Positions 62,803 to 64,000 of a stretch of 64,000 nt of DNA are shown here, piece by piece. Source of the DNA: Ectobacillus sp042610425 (GTDB lineage Bacteria; Bacillota; Bacilli; Bacillales; Bacillaceae_G). The notes beneath the pieces are model-generated. The model was given only the letters and a program-made list of their open reading frames with translations. It was not told the DNA's origin and did no database searches. Where the stretch lies: NCBI RefSeq assembly GCF_042610425.1, contig NZ_JBGJZM010000003.1:1-64000 (forward strand). Reading direction: 5' to 3'. The position numbers and the translations under genes were made by a program. Numbering within the stretch: the first letter of the stretch is position 1; every line of letters begins with the position of its first letter.

Positions 62803-63090
62803 AATTATGACTACGATCATTATCCGAGGGAAAAGATTCCCGCTCATAACGAGGGTACTGAAAAAGCATGGACTTTGAAAAATAGGTGCGATGATAACTA
62901 CTCGTGCGGACATTTTGTTCCCGCCCGTAAGCCTTTTCCCGAGAGTGGGTACAGAATTGGTACTTCTGTAGAACTGACGCTTTTTTACAATGAAAAAAGT
63001 ATAAATCATGTTGCTGAAAAAATATCGATAGTTTTTTGTGTGAGAAAAGTGTATCTTCAATTATGGTGCTATCTGTTTCATAGAAAGATC
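62803..63090. repeat. Intergenic region with single 52-bp-family unit
   Basis: Positions 62903-62970 hold a single unit of the 52-bp repeat family, including CGTGCGGACATTTTGTT and GAGAGTGGGTACA, as at 53.3-53.5 kb. The rest of the region has no supported gene; open frames on both strands here lack ribosome binding sites or family features. Confidence 0.65.
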
Positions 63091-63387
63091 TTAAAACTCC
63101 GGCAGTTCACTTAAGTTATTTTCCTTCACTCCATCTGGTTCGCTTCGTAAAATGTCTCGGCCGTATTTATGGAAGACATCGACATTTGCTAAGTTTCCTG
63201 CCTTGGCTTCGGAGAGTGCTGTTGGGTAATCCAGTTCCCGGCCTCGGCTCGTCTTGACGGCAATAATATTGTCAGTGTCATTTTTTCTTACTGCGATGAT
63301 TTCTTCTACTTCAGTCTGTCCAACTTTATTGGGAATAGGGGTATCTTGATGCTTGTATTGTTCATAGGCTTTTTCGAATGAGTCCAA
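63091..63387 (-). CDS. DUF3892 protein
   Basis: The 98-residue protein has the DUF3892 pattern: EEIIAVRKN, IIAVKTSRGRELDYP, NVDVFHKYGRDILRSEPDG and a closing LPEF. The TTG at 63387 follows GGAGG by 8 nt and is preferred over a GTG at 63396, which overlaps the binding site. Function unknown. Confidence 0.85.
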   Translation of the reverse strand: MDSFEKAYEQYKHQDTPIPNKVGQTEVEEIIAVRKNDTDNIIAVKTSRGRELDYPTALSEAKAGNLANVDVFHKYGRDILRSEPDGVKENNLSELPEF

Positions 63388-63652
63388 TCTTATCACCTCC
63401 TATCCTTAAATTGAACAAGTCTTTATGGAAATATGTGTGAACGAATACATAACTTTGAGATGTATAGTAGCTTACAACTGAAATGAGACAAATATTCCGT
63501 CTTGGAATCGCAAAGGATTTATAATCTGCTTATATAAAGGAAAAGGTAAGGGTATTACATTAGGAAATTTTAGGGTTGTTCGATTTGTTATGAACAGATG
63601 CATCATGTCGTACTACGATTAGCTATTATTATTGCAACAGGAGGAGACAACA
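63388..63652. other. Intergenic region upstream of permease
   Basis: About 265 bp between divergent genes. I see no gene, T-box or other known leader motif, and no clear promoter. An AGGAGG sequence at the end is the permease ribosome binding site. Confidence 0.5.
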
Positions 63653-64000
63653 TTGTTAAACAAGGGATTAAAGAGAGGACTTGAAGCACGGCATATCGAG
63701 ATGATTGCCTTGGGTGGTACCATTGGTGTGGGATTATTTATGGGATCAGCCAGTACGATTAAATGGACAGGGCCATCTGTGATGCTAGCTTATGCTGTCG
63801 CTGGACTTTTTATATTTTTTATCATGCGTTCGATGGGAGAAATGCTTTATGTAGAGCCTACCACCGGTTCGTTTGCAACCTTTGCTCATAAGTATATTCA
63901 TCCTTTAGCGGGTTATTTGACGGCGTGGAGTTATTGGTTTCAATGGGTTGTTGTAGGAATGGCTGAAATCACTGCTCTTGGAATATACATGAATTATTGG
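63653..64000 (+). CDS. Amino-acid permease (APC family), 5' part
   Basis: A frame starts at TTG 63653 after GGAGGAG and runs to the window edge (116 codons). The start RGLEARHIEMIALGGTIGVG and SMGEML in the next segment are typical of the amino-acid transporter branch of APC permeases; three hydrophobic segments are seen. The substrate cannot be told from this part. Confidence 0.88.
   Translation, partial: MLNKGLKRGLEARHIEMIALGGTIGVGLFMGSASTIKWTGPSVMLAYAVAGLFIFFIMRSMGEMLYVEPTTGSFATFAHKYIHPLAGYLTAWSYWFQWVVVGMAEITALGIYMNYW

Overview
The window reads as the chromosome of a Bacillus-type Firmicute, with low-to-moderate GC, strong AGGAGG-type ribosome binding sites and many GTG/TTG starts. Gene order matches the conserved Bacillus block rrn - purEKBCSQLFMNHD - pcrB-pcrA-ligA-camS - gatCAB - dagK - rlmCD. 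A 5S rRNA just upstream of purE and rocA after camS look closest to the B. cereus side of the genus (my recollection of gene order, not a search).

Layout. 1-134: 3' part of a 5S rRNA and its terminator. 0.6-3.3 kb (minus): a three-gene unit of a DUF5317 membrane protein, an overlapping 30-residue hydrophobic peptide, and a membrane GGDEF/HD-GYP protein for cyclic-di-GMP turnover. 3.6-16.7 kb: a guanine-type purine riboswitch with a complete terminator/antiterminator, then the 12-gene IMP biosynthesis operon. 17.3-23.5 kb: the pcrB-pcrA-ligA-camS operon. 23.5-26.7 kb: a TauE/SafE exporter, a LOG-family protein and 1-pyrroline-5-carboxylate dehydrogenase. 26.8-30.8 kb (minus): a 1353-residue exported glucosaminidase with 12 SH3b domains, nine of them near-identical and some perfect at DNA level. 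31.4-35.7 kb: gatCAB and dagK. 35.7-42.5 kb: four paralogous exported CE4 polysaccharide deacetylases (minus), interrupted by a DUF1801 iron-chaperone-like gene and a glycerol-facilitator-type aquaporin. 42.6-46.7 kb: rlmCD, degV, a relic of an rlmCD-like 3' end, DUF1456 and a YgjP-type metallopeptidase.

47-50.6 kb is a redox/nitrosative-stress cluster: a Crp/Fnr regulator divergent from hcp, with a palindrome at about -41.5 of the predicted hcp promoter, then a second Crp/Fnr gene with a DUF2892 membrane protein. 50.8-53.3 kb: an SRPBCC protein and an XRE-AbrB fusion regulator with a two-gene ABC-2 exporter. 53.6-54.75 kb: a divergent pair of a helical-domain protein and a von Willebrand A protein. 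54.8-60.3 kb: the DabB-DabA inorganic-carbon uptake complex behind a long leader with a very stable terminator, followed by a DUF2294 protein and a carbonic-anhydrase-like protein without zinc ligands. 60.4-64 kb: DUF2252, a two-domain PhnB/VOC protein, DUF3892 and the start of an amino-acid permease that runs off the window.

Most of the window is housekeeping. The least explained parts are the peptide/DUF5317/GGDEF-HD-GYP unit, a dispersed family of 52-bp-period tandem repeats at four intergenic sites, the dab leader with its carbonic-anhydrase-like partner, and the rlmCD composition shift with a downstream relic. Everything was done by eye; family names rest on recognised motifs, not on database searches.
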